This document shows, piece after piece, positions 20,673 to 30,708 of a stretch of 64,000 bases of DNA; the first letter of the stretch is position 1; each line of letters begins with the position of its first letter. The DNA comes from Macrosoma leucophasiata (taxonomy: Eukaryota > Arthropoda > Insecta > Lepidoptera > Hedylidae), in contig JAWQUS010000007.1 of assembly GCA_036365455.1 (NCBI GenBank), positions 23,328,001 through 23,392,000 of the forward strand, written 5' to 3'. Made by a program: the position numbers and the translations under genes. The notes beneath the pieces were generated by a model. That model was not told the DNA's origin, did not search any database, and saw only the letters and a list, made by a program, of their open reading frames with translations.

Positions 20673-21291
20673 TTCATAAGGTTGTTTTATTCTATGGTCC
20701 ACATATTAAAATAAAAAAATAACGTTTTAAATCTGATATTTTAACGTTAAGGTTACCTATTTAAGCGTTATTTCGCGTCTTTTCGCTCATTTCCTGTCGT
20801 GGTCGAATTAAGGTTTTTGGACAGTAAAGCAGTTAAATATAATTTATGTTTAAAGATCCGAAAAATGTTAATTTTAAGGCAGAAAGCAATAGTTATTACA
20901 AAGTAAATCACGGGGTAAGCCAAGCGCCGCAATACGATCTGAAAGGAATGATACAATAAAATCGCATTCGGAACACCCATCAATTGTGCTAGCCAACATT
21001 TTCACCAAATAAATGGCCCATAAAAATGTTAATACACTAATGCAACTGCACATTCCTTATGTGTGTAATTTGCCACGTTTAAAAACGAAAAATGCTCTAT
21101 AATACCATATTGCAAGTTTTAGGTGAGAGCGATTTGGAAAATGTAGTCAGTAAGTTTCATGTTTTTTTAACTCATATATTATACGTGATGAAAAATTTTA
21201 AGATTTACTTTTAAGAATGGTGCACATAGGGAGCTAAGCTCGATATGTTTTGTACGAGTAAGTATTGTATAGTTAGTTGTTTAGTATTCAC
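20673..21291. other. No gene recognised
   Basis: Unique AT-rich sequence. No supported gene. Confidence 0.45.
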
Positions 21292-21461
21292 AAAACACAT
21301 GAAAAACACATAAGGGTAAAAGCGACTTCTTTACGATATTCAATAAACTGAAAAGTCTATTATATCGGTTGCCTAACTAGCATAGTTGGTAATAGATGGC
21401 GCTGCTGCTACCATAAAGCAATGCAATAGATGTGAAGGAAAGATTTGACAAATCGGGCAGG

Positions 21462-21535
21462 ACTTCAGTAGCTCAATTGGAAGAGCGGCTGGACTAGATT
21501 CCCAGTAGGCCGCGAGTTCGAGTCTCGCCTGAAGT
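21462..21535 (+). tRNA. tRNA-like cloverleaf in family F copy 1 (tRNA-Tyr-like, anticodon disrupted)
   Basis: Pairing is complete: acceptor ACTTCAG/CTGAAGT (7 bp), D-arm GCTC/GAGC, anticodon stem GCTGG/CCAGT, T-arm GCGAG/CTCGC with loop TTCGAGT. A-box TAGCTCAATTGG and B-box GTTCGAGTC are good Pol III promoter matches, and TTTTT at 21540-21544 could terminate Pol III. The anticodon loop is ACTAGATTC, nine bases instead of seven. The arm resembles tRNA-Tyr (GGACTGTAGATCC) with the GT of GTA missing. I therefore regard it as tRNA-derived rather than a decoding tRNA. Confidence 0.6.
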
Positions 21536-21769
21536 CAAATTTTTCTTTCCATTTTTCTTTAAAAATAAAATATATTTCACAAGCATGTGTTAATGCGAAA
21601 TAATATAAAAACAATTATTAAGGGTAAAAGCGACTTCTTTACGATATTCAATAAACTGAAAAGTCTATTATATCGGTTGCCTAACTAGCATAGTTGGTAA
21701 TAGATGGCGCTGCTGCTACCATAAAGCAATGCAATAGATGTGAAGGAAAGATTTGACAAATCGGGCAGG

Positions 21770-21829
21770 ACTTCAGTAGCTCAATTGGAAGAGCGGCTGG
21801 ACTAGATTCCCAGTAGTCTCGCCTGAAGT
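21770..21829 (+). pseudogene. tRNA-like sequence in family F copy 2, T-arm deleted
   Basis: Identical to copy 1 up to CCCAGTAG, then 14 bases covering the 5' half of the T-arm and part of its loop are missing. The acceptor stem can still pair but the B-box is destroyed. Confidence 0.75.
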
Positions 21830-22231
21830 CAAATTTTTCTTTCCATTTTTCTTTAAAAATAAAAACACATGAATGTAATATGTCATTGTATACGTTGGGT
21901 GGTTGATGTTTGATACTTGGTAATAATAAAAAACATATAAGTACGTAGCTTAAAACTTATTGATACAGTTGCTAGTAGAGGTTGCCGTTTCATTATTATT
22001 TTATACAAAAATTAATTGCAAATTGCGTTTTAACCTAGCTTTTCAATATTTCGGTCCCAAATAATACCTTTTAAAATCATATTTCAAAGTTTTCTCGTGA
22101 CGCAAGCATAGTTTTTTCTCGTAGATTCTTTTCGTAGATCTCGTAGATTCATCGTATCAATTTAATACAAAAGCTTTTCGATCCCATAGGGGTAGGGAAA
22201 ATAACAACGGATTTTGACTGAATTGATGGTT

Positions 22232-22237
<6 letters not shown>

Positions 22238-22265
<28 letters not shown>
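22238..22265. repeat. AT dinucleotide microsatellite
   Basis: About 13 uninterrupted AT units. Confidence 0.9.
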
Positions 22266-22269
<4 letters not shown>

Positions 22270-22555
22270 TACTGAATATTTTTGCTTCCGCTTTCAACTT
22301 GTACCACACTGTAACTGTCCAGCCGATGCAGTATTCTTGAAAACGACCGTTAAGGAAATGGGACATGTAAATGAAGGCATTGGCCGAGCATGCGAAAATT
22401 GCCATGCGACCACCCCACCGCGCGATCGGGATACAATTTACGAAAAATAAGGGACTTGCAACTGTTTGTTATATTTAGAAAATTTAGAAAACTCCAGCTT
22501 ATTCATAGTAGCACGAAGGGTTCCGTACTATTCCATAAAAAAAGAACAGTCAAGT

Positions 22556-22685
22556 CAACCGGCTCGCCACCTGTTACATGAGCCAAAACGTTACTGGCGA
22601 ATCGTGGGTGTTTGCATGTATGCTTGATTTCATGCATTTTCCTCTACCTACCCCTTCAGATATTACAGGCGTGAAGTTACGTTTA
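22556..22685 (+). mobile_element. Family D SINE, 3' part
   Basis: From GGCTCGCCACCTGTTACATG to TACAGGCGTGAAGTTACG. The tRNA-like head is missing. Just upstream, GGGTTCCGTACTATTCC (22518) is a fragment of repeat I. Confidence 0.75.
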
Positions 22686-23509
22686 GATAAGGTACTTAGT
22701 CTCACCACTCCTGAAGTCACACGATGACACTGTAACAGAAACTACATCTCAACCGTTGCGACTAGACTCTACCGTAGTCGCAAATATAAAGACAATAAAG
22801 ATCGGCGAATATCTGGCTAGATTTTTTCGCAGTACAACCATCATAAAGTAGACATAGCCGTTATAGCTGGGTTCTATCGGTCGGCGTGCCAAAACGGAGG
22901 CGCTGGTTAATGTGCCAAATATACTCGCGGCTGGGTTAACTGGATAACTGCATCTGGGATATCAACGCTGATCACTAGTCGGTTTTGTCAGTTAAGCAAT
23001 TTCGTAGGCAGTTGACCTTTATTTTGTCAAAGGATACCAAATATATATAGAATTGCGATACGGTCTATTGACTGTGATATTGCCTTTAAACTGATCTTCA
23101 AACGGTTTATTTTTTAAAAGTAACGTAACTTCTCGCCTTTTTTTTCCGAAGTGACAGGTAGACCCACCTAATAAAGCTCACAAAGCAAATTACTATCACA
23201 TTCATGTAATTGAACATAATAATATAAAAAGTTTTGATCCAAACAAATAAATGATTTCATTTGATTTGAATTGTAATCTTAATACATGTGAACATGTCAT
23301 GTTTTTTCCAGATAGCAACGGGCTCACTTAGCCCATTGCTATATCTAGACAAATTTCTAAAAAAAATCAAAAATCTTGCTTTTCCCGACCCGGGGTTAGA
23401 CCCTAGAGTCCCAGCGTAGCGGCATTTTGCCGGTTATCATGACTACTGAGCCATGAGATAGCTGTGTTCTTTAACTAACCATAATCGACATATGCCTGTG
23501 TATGCTATT
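22686..23509. other. No gene recognised
   Basis: Unique sequence. A possible tRNA-SINE trace (CCCGACCCGGGGTTAGACCC near 23384) is too short to classify. Confidence 0.45.
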
Positions 23510-23781
23510 ACTGGTGGTAGAATTCCAGTATAGGGACTCGAGGGCGTAGACACCACCGCATTACATAATCTATCTGCCGCCAAATCGCAGTGTTCAGTAT
23601 TAACGTGTTCCAGTTAGATGGTCATTCAGGGTCCGTAATAACTGTCACAGAGACATAACAACTAAGGTGTCAGGGATGGCAACGCATCTGCATTTTGTTC
23701 TTTGGTTTTTTTTATATATGTCTATAGGCTGTAGTCATCATTTAGGTAACATCCATGTGAACTGAATGGCTCTTACAAAAT
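23510..23781 (+). mobile_element. Family A retroposon, old diverged copy
   Basis: Near full length with ACTGGTGGTAGAATTCCAGT start and GTGAACTGAATGGCTC near the end, but with many substitutions and CATCATTTAGGTAACATCC in place of the usual CATCACTTAACATC. Confidence 0.75.
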
Positions 23782-23824
23782 AATGCGGTTGCATCTTTGT
23801 CTACAAAAGCTCCGCTATCAGTAA

Positions 23825-24382
23825 GGCGATTCACAGACCGCGCGCCGCCACGGATTGCGGTGGAGGTGAGTAAAATAGTCCGCGCGGTCGGGCGGTGTGG
23901 TGTGAACGGTAGCAAAGTACTGATTAGAGAGGCCAAGCGACATGAAATCCTCCTACAAGACCCGGACGATGAGACCACGTTGGCCATCGCCACTATGAAT
24001 GATCACAATAACACTCCACATCAACCGCCTATCTGTATTATAACGCGCCGACGCGTTCCGCGCCGCGTCCGACTCTATTCCGGTTATCGCCAACCATCGA
24101 ATGGAGTAGAGCGAAAGTTGCAAAGCCCACTATGGGCGTATGTCTCATATGTCTCTCCGCAACCTAAACCGAGGCACGGACCCGCATGGGTCACCCTTAT
24201 GCAGTTGCGCTAACTTTTTTGCTTAGGCTGAAGCGCCTTCTGCGCTCGCCGATTGTTGCCCTGTGAAGTACCTACACTAGTGCCGTCTCGAGACAGGCCG
24301 CCCATATAGTTCGTTCTAGGAAAAAATTTAAATCCGCTTCACCGCCTAAAGCGGCGGCACGCGGTCTCGTGTGTGAAATGCC
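23825..24382. mobile_element. TIR element with TAA/TTA flanks, PIF/Harbinger-like
   Basis: The left end GGCGATTCACAGACCGCG and the right end read inward (GGCATTTCACACACGAGACC) are imperfect inverted repeats that continue with GCCGCCACGG.../GCCGCCGCTTT.... They are flanked by TAA (23822-23824) and TTA (24383-24385). Three-base TWA duplications fit PIF/Harbinger. The interior is unusually GC-rich. It contains the longest frame in the window, 138 codons on the plus strand from 23797 to 24213, which starts outside the element. That frame is basic and shows no DDE motif, so it is probably not a transposase. Confidence 0.55.
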
Positions 24383-24414
24383 TTAGTTGCAATTAGAAAC
24401 TAGTTATAAAATAT

Positions 24415-24877
24415 TAGACTACAAGCCCATGTTAAAAAAATGATGGGTCATTTGAACCACCAGGTGACCTATCTAGAGCGATATAAGAGCATAAAATAAT
24501 AAGATTCAGCACTATGCCGTCACTTGTAAGCTGTCCAACTGAGTGCAGGTGAGAATTCAAAAGTACAGGTAGACTCAGTACATTTTGGTCACATATTTTC
24601 GTACGGCATTCTTACCAACGATAGACCCATTAAAAATAATAAGAAAGCGCACAGTGCCGTACAAAAATGGTGCGCCACAAAGTCGGAATTTTTTTTTATT
24701 TTCCGACAATTACCGGGGTAAATTTGGTCATTTGATTTTGTACGGCATCTGTGTCATACTATTTCAATAATGCTTTCAATTCATTATTCCGCAACGCCGT
24801 ACAAAAATCATGCGACAAGGGGAAAAAATCGAGAGTTGCAACCCCCTTTCTGTCCGTAGTCCAGGGGCTGATTTGAA
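24415..24877 (+). repeat. Left terminal inverted repeat of the 2.06-kb element
   Basis: Pairs with 26014-26475. It holds six occurrences of the GCCGTAC-type motif, for example GTACGGCATTC (24601), GTGCCGTACAAAAATGG (24655) and CGCCGTACAAAAATC (24796). Confidence 0.8.
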
Positions 24878-26013
24878 AAAGTACGGCATCGGTTCCAAAA
24901 CATTATGTAGCACTCAAAAGTACTATTAAAAGTAATGCCGTCAAAAAATGATTGTTCCCTTGAATGTATATCAATAATTATCTTAATTTCATCGTATTTT
25001 TGATTTATAAAGCTGTAAAATCATTTGAACCTGTACGGGAACTTTTTTTTTAACATGGTATTATAAAATACAATTGTTATATAGTATTGCCGTTCAAAAG
25101 AAACCGTTCTAAAAAAATTATAGAGAAATGCAAAAACTGAAATTTTGCAAATTATTGTAAAAATTTAAATATCATTGATTAATGAAATATAATAGTTTTA
25201 TACATTTTATTTCTTGTTTTAAATAGTATTAACATAGATGAATTAGGAAAAAATGATGCCGTACATTTTTGTGCAAACCATATCTTTTAGGCTGATGAAA
25301 TCAACGCTTCAATTTTGAGGGTACTTTATGGCCATCTGATACAGTACGGTATTAACATATTTTTGAAGAGGACAATTGATAATATGATAAAATCACTATG
25401 ACGTCTAACTAAACTGAAACGGTGTGTATATTATGTCCAAGAATTGAAACTGTCAATCCCAGTATCAACAATTTTATATACTTTTTGGTTTAATATATAC
25501 TTCAAACATTATTGATACATACATATAATTGATTTGTTTCATTGTAATGATGTGAATAAATAAAACAATCAGTTTAGAATGCACATTTAACACGAATTTA
25601 TTCAATTGTCTCACATATAATAATATCCCTGGTTAAAAAAAAGTATTAAAAAATATTGACAATGTTAATTCTCCATAAGATAAAGAATTAAAAAGTATTA
25701 AAATATTCAAAAATATTAAAAATAATTCAAATTTCATTATTTCGAATACTTTCTTAATTCATTTTTTTAATCAGGGATTACACAACACCATACAAATCCG
25801 TATGGTAACACCAAAGTTAACAAACTACCCTCACATATTTTATTATCAAAATATAAAGAAAAATTCACCTTACATTTCGTTATATGGAATTTTTCTTTTT
25901 GATTTTTTCTTTTTCGGTTTTTTTTCCCCTTTGAACCAACGAAAATGTACGGCACATGAAAAAATATTATCTATGCATAAAATAATTTCAAAATAAGTTT
26001 ATTTCATGTTGTG

Positions 26014-26475
26014 TCAAATCACCCCCTGGACTACGGAAAGAGAGGGGGTTGCAACTCTCGATTTCTTCCCCTTGTCGCATGATTTTTGTACGGCGTTGCG
26101 GAATAATGAATTGAAAGCATTATTGAAATAGTATGACACAGATGCCGTACAAAATCAAATGACCAAATTTACCCCGGTAATTGTCAGAAAATAAAAAAAA
26201 AATCCGACTTCGTGGCGCACCATTTTTGTACGGCACTGTGCGTTTTCTTATTATTTTTAATGGGTCTATCGTTGGTAAGAATGCCGTACAAAAATATGTG
26301 ACCAAAATGTACTGAGTCTACCTGTACTTTTGAATTCTCACCTGCACTCAGTTGGACAGCTTACAAGTGACGGCATAGTGCTGAATCTTATTATTTTATG
26401 CTCTTATATCGCTCTAGATAGGTCACCTGGTGGTTCAAATGACCCATCAATTTTTTAACATGGGCTTGTAGTCTA
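26014..26475 (-). repeat. Right terminal inverted repeat of the 2.06-kb element
   Basis: Inverted copy of 24415-24877, one base shorter. High arm identity implies recent activity or arm conversion. Confidence 0.8.
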
Positions 26476-26959
26476 TATCTTCTGCAGTGGATTTAAAAAG
26501 ATAGCGATGATGGCACTAGTTCAATATCTGCGGATAGCTATCACTGGATGAATCTCTCTAACGACTGACGCGGTTATCAGCACGTGCTGTACATTTTTAT
26601 ATAAAACAAGAAGCCTCCAAGGTATCTAATTCATAGAGTCATGATATATTTCTTTTGTCACAAAATAACAGAAAATAAATATTTGTTGTATTTATTTCCA
26701 AGAAGCATATAGCTTTACTTTCGTTGTTATCATAATAATTTTATCATGTTATACCAAACGATAATTAGGTAAATATATATTTTTTCATATCCATAATTTC
26801 GTATCCAAAAATAGCTGATATCGTATGTTTAGTTTTCTTTGACGATGTCAAATAAAATAGTACTATTATGTTACGAATACATTATTGCAATAATGAAAAA
26901 ATTCTCGTTCTATATCGATAGTGGTCGAGAGAAAAATATTCTCGAAGGGTGGGTTTTAT
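26476..26959. other. No gene recognised
   Basis: Unique sequence; no supported feature. Confidence 0.45.
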
Positions 26960-27172
26960 TTTCTCTTTATTTTTTTAGGGACCTTTGATTAAAACCACGC
27001 CAGCCCCATCGTACCTTAACGACGGGAACGGGATATAAAAAGTATCCTATGTCCATTTCCCAGTTCTTAGCTACCTTCTTACCAATTTTCAGCCAAATGG
27101 GTTAAGCCATTCTGGAGTTATAAATAGTGTAACTAACACGACTTTCTTTTATATATATAATAGACTAGGGAG
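26960..27172 (-). mobile_element. Helitron-like 5' part
   Basis: On the minus strand it starts TCTATTATATATATAAAAGA and continues with CTCCAGAATGGCTTAACCC and a TTTGGCTGAAAATTGG block, the usual 5' half of H-type elements. No CTAG end is visible. Confidence 0.5.
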
Positions 27173-27205
27173 CTGCCCCGGCTACACATGAGTTTAATAC
27201 ACAAA

Positions 27206-27258
27206 TATGGTGGTGCCTACGCCCATGAACTCCGTCACTGGAGCTCTACCACCAGTGA
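27206..27258 (-). mobile_element. Family A 5' tip
   Basis: Only the first ~53 bp (on the minus strand ACTGGTGGTAGAGCTCCAGT to GGCACCACC) are present, so this copy lacks its 3' end. Confidence 0.65.
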
Positions 27259-28310
27259 ACTGTTCCCATTTCCCTTTTCTGGTCAAGATCACTAAGTAGC
27301 TTTAATAATAATCCGAACAGTAATACTTTACATTAAAAAAGTACCTATTCCATCAAAACACCGCAATCTGAATTACCTACATGTCTGTGAGTAAAACTAA
27401 CTGATTCGATCGAAACAAATAAGGAACACCCAACAAATAAACACATTAAAGTTTACACATCTAAACGGTGAACATTATAACGTGTCAAATAGGTAACTAT
27501 TAGCTCAACCATGTTCCGACATCTCTTAACCTGCCGACGGTACCCTCCGCAGCGGTCGGGTGACATTCTTGAACAATTTAACATTTTGTAACAGAAATCA
27601 GATCCGAATCGGTTTGATCCGGGAACAATATTATCGGTTGAGACAAAAAATAATCTACAAAAGCCTCACAATGCCTTAACAAATGCGTGCGACAGAGATA
27701 AAAAAAGAGGAAAAAAGGTGCGACACCTCTGTTAACGATAACATCGGCTCGACAGTGTACATTGACGTTTACATGTGAGATTGCATTGAGAATGGACGCG
27801 TTAAAGTGGCAGTGGATGGTGGAAAAATTAACGTTGAACAAAATGAATTCATTGGGTGATCGTCACTTGAATTTGTTCGGTTATTGTTTTATTTTGTTGT
27901 TCTTTAATACTTGGTACGCGTGTTCTTAGAACACGAATCTAGCTGATATTTTATTAAGTGATTGTTTATTTTAATGCTGGTTAAATAAACGATTACGTCA
28001 ATATGTAGAGACCGAAGCTTCATTGCAGATGTTCAAGTACATACTTTTTCTGATAGTGGTGTGAGAACTGTGGTCGATAATGGGACTGTTCAGCAAAATT
28101 AAGATCTTATAATATTTTACAAAACTTAGGAAGATCAAAATTCACTCGCATATGTTATTGCGAAAAATAAAACTATGTAAAATTCAACTGAGTTACAGAA
28201 TAGTAAGAATACGGCCTCTTGAGAATCTCCTCAACTCCCCATCAATGCTGACTTACAACTGACTTATCAAGGGAATTCGAGACGATTATAATAGGTATCT
28301 TGCAATAAAT
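27259..28310. other. Over 1 kb without a recognised gene
   Basis: An 87-codon minus-strand frame (27578-27841) shows no recognisable motif. A GC-richer phrase (CTGCCGACGGTACCCTCCGC) lies near 27531. Confidence 0.45.
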
Positions 28311-28321
28311 AATATCAATAC

Positions 28322-28669
28322 GAAGCGCGCATGGCCCCGCGGCTGGTGTAGATCGTAAACGATATACTCGGTTAACCAATACGGGCGCGGTCGGGTGTGT
28401 GATGGGTGACCGCAAGTTTCAAATTAAAATGCGCGGAAGGCACGTTAAGCCGTCGGTACTGGTTGCTATCGATAGATAGCAGTCGTTAAACCTTGTCGGA
28501 GGTCTTATGGGTGGTTTAAAAACATCCGACAGCGGGTTGGCCACTAACCCGTATCTCCACCAACCCGCATTGGAGCATCCTGGTGGAGTAAGCGCCAGGC
28601 CTCCCCCCAAAAAGGGAAGCGACTCGTGCCCAGCAATGGGACGTATAATGGGTTCCCATTATTATTATT
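28322..28669 (+). mobile_element. Family C retroposon with 11-bp target duplication
   Basis: GAAGCGCGCATGGCCCCGCG at the start and GGGTTCCC followed by (ATT)n at the end. AATATCAATAC flanks it at 28311-28321 and 28670-28680. Confidence 0.85.
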
Positions 28670-28680
28670 AATATCAATAC

Positions 28681-29060
28681 CATATTGTGTCGAGCATTTA
28701 AAAGATACTAAAAAATGAATTCGATAGTATCAAGCGTAGTAACCCGATCCACACTAAATTAAGTCTTGACCTCTGAATAATAAATGTGTTAAGCAGTTTA
28801 AACGTATAAACACTAGATTCCATTGTTGTCGAGATTGTGATCTCGCCACACAAAAGGTTCGCGCGTACCGTGGTAGCGGGGCGCGTTTGACAAATGAGAT
28901 ACCTCGTGGCCACCCAAAGCGCGCCCCTGTATTATGATACGCTACCAATGTGTTTATTTTGTGCAAGTCGGGACGTGATGACCCACCAGTGAAAAAAAAG
29001 TCAGCAATGGCGGTCAAACTATTCCAATAGGATAGTAGTAAAGCCAATAACTCGGGATGA
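28681..29060. other. No gene recognised; GC-richer middle
   Basis: At 28860-28970 GGTAGCGGGGCGCGTTTG and CAAAGCGCGCCCCTG form an imperfect inverted repeat, possibly a decayed MITE. The 97-codon minus-strand frame crossing it (28754-29047) is unlikely to be a gene. Confidence 0.4.
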
Positions 29061-29062
29061 GA

Positions 29063-29395
29063 TTTACTGGTGGTAGAGCTCCAGTGAAGGAGCTCGGAGG
29101 CGTAAGCACCACCGCATTACCTAATATACTTGCCGCTAAATGATAGTGTTAGCACTATCGTGTTCCGGTCAGGTGGTGATGTACGGCCCTGTAATTTCCG
29201 GCACAGAGGCATAACACCTTAGGCCTCAGAAGTGGTAAAGCATGCAGATTCGTTACCACTTCTGCATTTTGACCCCTAATGGAAGAGTTTGGTATCATTC
29301 AATAGAAGAAGGTATGTTTATAGAAAATAATTCGTGTTTGTGTGGTGGTGTTGGGTGTCCACAGGCTGCAGTCATCACTTAAAATCAATGTGATT
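29063..29395 (+). mobile_element. Family A retroposon split by a family F dimer
   Basis: Starts TACTGGTGGTAGAGCTCCAG. It contains an ~80-bp insertion near 29280-29350 and is interrupted at 29404. Its missing 3' end (GTATGATTGTTTGACACTTT then an A run) resumes at 29911-29949 beyond the F dimer. Confidence 0.8.
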
Positions 29396-29438
29396 TGTAT
29401 GATTTTTATTTTTAAAGAAAAATGGAAAGAAAAATTTG

Positions 29439-29512
29439 ACTTCAGGCGAGACTCGAACTCGCGGCCTACTGGGAATCTAGTCCAGCCGCTCTTCCAATTG
29501 AGCTACTGAAGT
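29439..29512 (-). tRNA. tRNA-like cloverleaf, family F
   Basis: Same 74-base sequence and pairing as 21462-21535, with the nine-base ACTAGATTC anticodon loop and a T-run directly downstream on the minus strand. Confidence 0.6.
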
Positions 29513-29740
29513 CCTGCCCGATTTGTCAAATCTTTCCTTCACATTTATTGCATTGCTTTGTGGTAGCAGCAGCGCCATCTATTGCCAACTATGCTAGTTA
29601 GGCAACCGATATAATAGACTTTTCAGTTTATTGAATATCGTAAAGAAGTCGCTTTTACCCTTAATAATTGTTTTATATTATTTCGCATTAACATTGTGAA
29701 ATATATTTTATTTTTAAAGAAATATGGAAAGAAAAATTTG

Positions 29741-29814
29741 ACTTCAGGCGAGACTCGAACTCGCGACCTACTGGGAATCTAGTCCAGCCGCTCTTCCAAT
29801 TGAGCTACTGAAGT
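29741..29814 (-). tRNA. tRNA-like cloverleaf, family F, upstream unit
   Basis: Identical folding. One change (AGGTCGCGAG for AGGCCGCGAG) lies in the variable region. Confidence 0.6.
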
Positions 29815-29961
29815 CCTGCCCGATTTGTCAAATCTTTCCTTCACTACTATTGCATTGCTTTATGGTAGCAGCAGCGCCATCTATTACCAACTATGCTAGT
29901 TAGGCAACTGTATGATTGTTTGACACTTTTATTAAATAAAAAAAATTACCAGCAGCATTCG

Positions 29962-30110
29962 CCGACAAAACGATCGCCGGAAGTTCCATGCCAAGCGTGA
30001 GGATAATGGCATATTCTCCACTAATGAGGCACAACTCTATTATGGGTGTCTATGCTGAAGACTTTGTCCCGCAGTAACACCTCTTTTGGCTGAATTGGTG
30101 ATGATGATGT
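29962..30110 (+). repeat. Dispersed repeat J, 3' end
   Basis: ACGATCGCCGGAAGTTCCATGCC then GCGTGAGGATAATGGCATAT and a final GATGATGATG resemble 40060-40372 (GCGATCGCCAATCCGC, GGCGATTATGGCATATCC). Confidence 0.5.
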
Positions 30111-30111
30111 A

Positions 30112-30158
30112 TTACCCAACTTCTCGCCTGTAATCCCGGGAGGAGTAGGCGGGGGTAA
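30112..30158 (-). mobile_element. Family D SINE, tail half of a split copy
   Basis: ACTTCTCGCCTGTAATCCCG and AGGAGTAGGCGGGGGTA; the element continues at 30448 after a family A insertion. Confidence 0.7.
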
Positions 30159-30447
30159 TTTTTTTTATATAAAGGAAGTGACAAACAAGCCTGCAGTTCA
30201 CATTGATGTTAAGTGATGACTGCAGCCTATAGACATCCGCACAAAGACCAAGGTCAAAATGCAGATGCGTTACCACTCCTGAGGCCTAAGGTATTATGCC
30301 TCTGTGCCGGAAATTACAGGGCCGTACATTACCACCTGACCGGAACACGATAATGCTGAACACTACCATTTAGCGACAAGTATATTAGGTAATGCGGTGG
30401 TGCCTACGCCCGCGAGCTCCGTCACTGGAGCTCTACCACCAGTAAAT
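30159..30447 (-). mobile_element. Family A retroposon nested in family D
   Basis: Complete A copy, T run at its left end (A tail on the minus strand), constant ACTGGTGGTAGAGC end at the right. Inserted in the GGTAAATGCATGC part of D. Target duplication is at most 3-4 bp. Confidence 0.85.
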
Positions 30448-30692
30448 GCATGCATTCAATCATGCATACATTCACGATACTCCGGTTTGGCCCATATAAC
30501 TCTAGCGAGTCTGTTAACATCTTCAGGCATATTATCAAACTCTGAGGTACTCGGAAACTGCCAGAAGATGGGAAAAAACCAATTGAAATAGAAATATAAA
30601 GGATTTTACACCTTTATGGTAGTCCTCGACCGGGGAATATAACCCAAGAGCAGCAGTAGTGGTCTGTTACCACTAGACTACTAAGCCTTTTA
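30448..30692 (-). mobile_element. Family D SINE, head half of a split copy
   Basis: TGCATGCATTCAATCATG through GCGAGTCTGTTAACATC to a decayed tRNA-like head near 30650-30690 (ACCACTAGACTACTAAG). Confidence 0.7.
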
Positions 30693-30708
30693 CATATCCG
30701 AGCACATT

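Larger units (their letters stand above)
21304..21861 (+). mobile_element. Family F tRNA-containing dimer with 12-bp target duplication
   Basis: Two direct copies of a ~306-bp unit start at 21311 and 21618. Each has a ~150-bp leader (AAGGGTAAAAGCGACTTC..., TTGCCTAACTAGCATAG, GATGGCGCTGCTGCTACC), a complete tRNA-like cloverleaf, a T-run and a 3' part TTTCTTTAAAAATAAAA. A ~50-bp linker (CACAAGCATGTGTTAATG) joins them. The dimer is flanked by AAAACACATGAA at 21292-21303 and 21862-21873, so it was inserted as a unit, most simply by LINE-type retroposition. The second copy's tRNA has lost 14 bases of the T-arm. The same organisation recurs at 29405, 47208 and 53630. Confidence 0.8.
24415..26475. 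mobile_element. 2.06-kb element with ~463-bp terminal inverted repeats
   Basis: The left end (TAGACTACAAGCCCATG, 24415 onward) and right end (CATGGGCTTGTAGTCTA, ending 26475) are inverted copies. Near-identity continues inward to 24877 on the left and 26014 on the right, apart from scattered single differences. The interior (24878-26013) is AT-rich and has no transposase-like frame. Flanks read TAT on both sides, giving a TA or TAT target duplication at most. Seventeen or so occurrences of a motif near TGCCGTACAAAAAT lie in both orientations across the arms and left interior. Non-autonomous; superfamily not assigned. Confidence 0.75.
29405..29910 (-). mobile_element. Family F tRNA dimer inserted in family A
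   Basis: Two direct units on the minus strand; the upstream one is 5'-truncated within the leader (at TTGCCTAACTAG). TGTATGATT occurs at both junctions (29396-29404 and the matching bases after 29910). Together with the interrupted A copy on both sides this makes a clean insertion event. Architecture is the same as at 21304. Confidence 0.85.

Noticed and set aside
28754..29047. 97-codon minus-strand frame as a gene
   Set aside because: It crosses a GC-rich inverted repeat that explains the lack of stops. No motif or codon bias supports translation.
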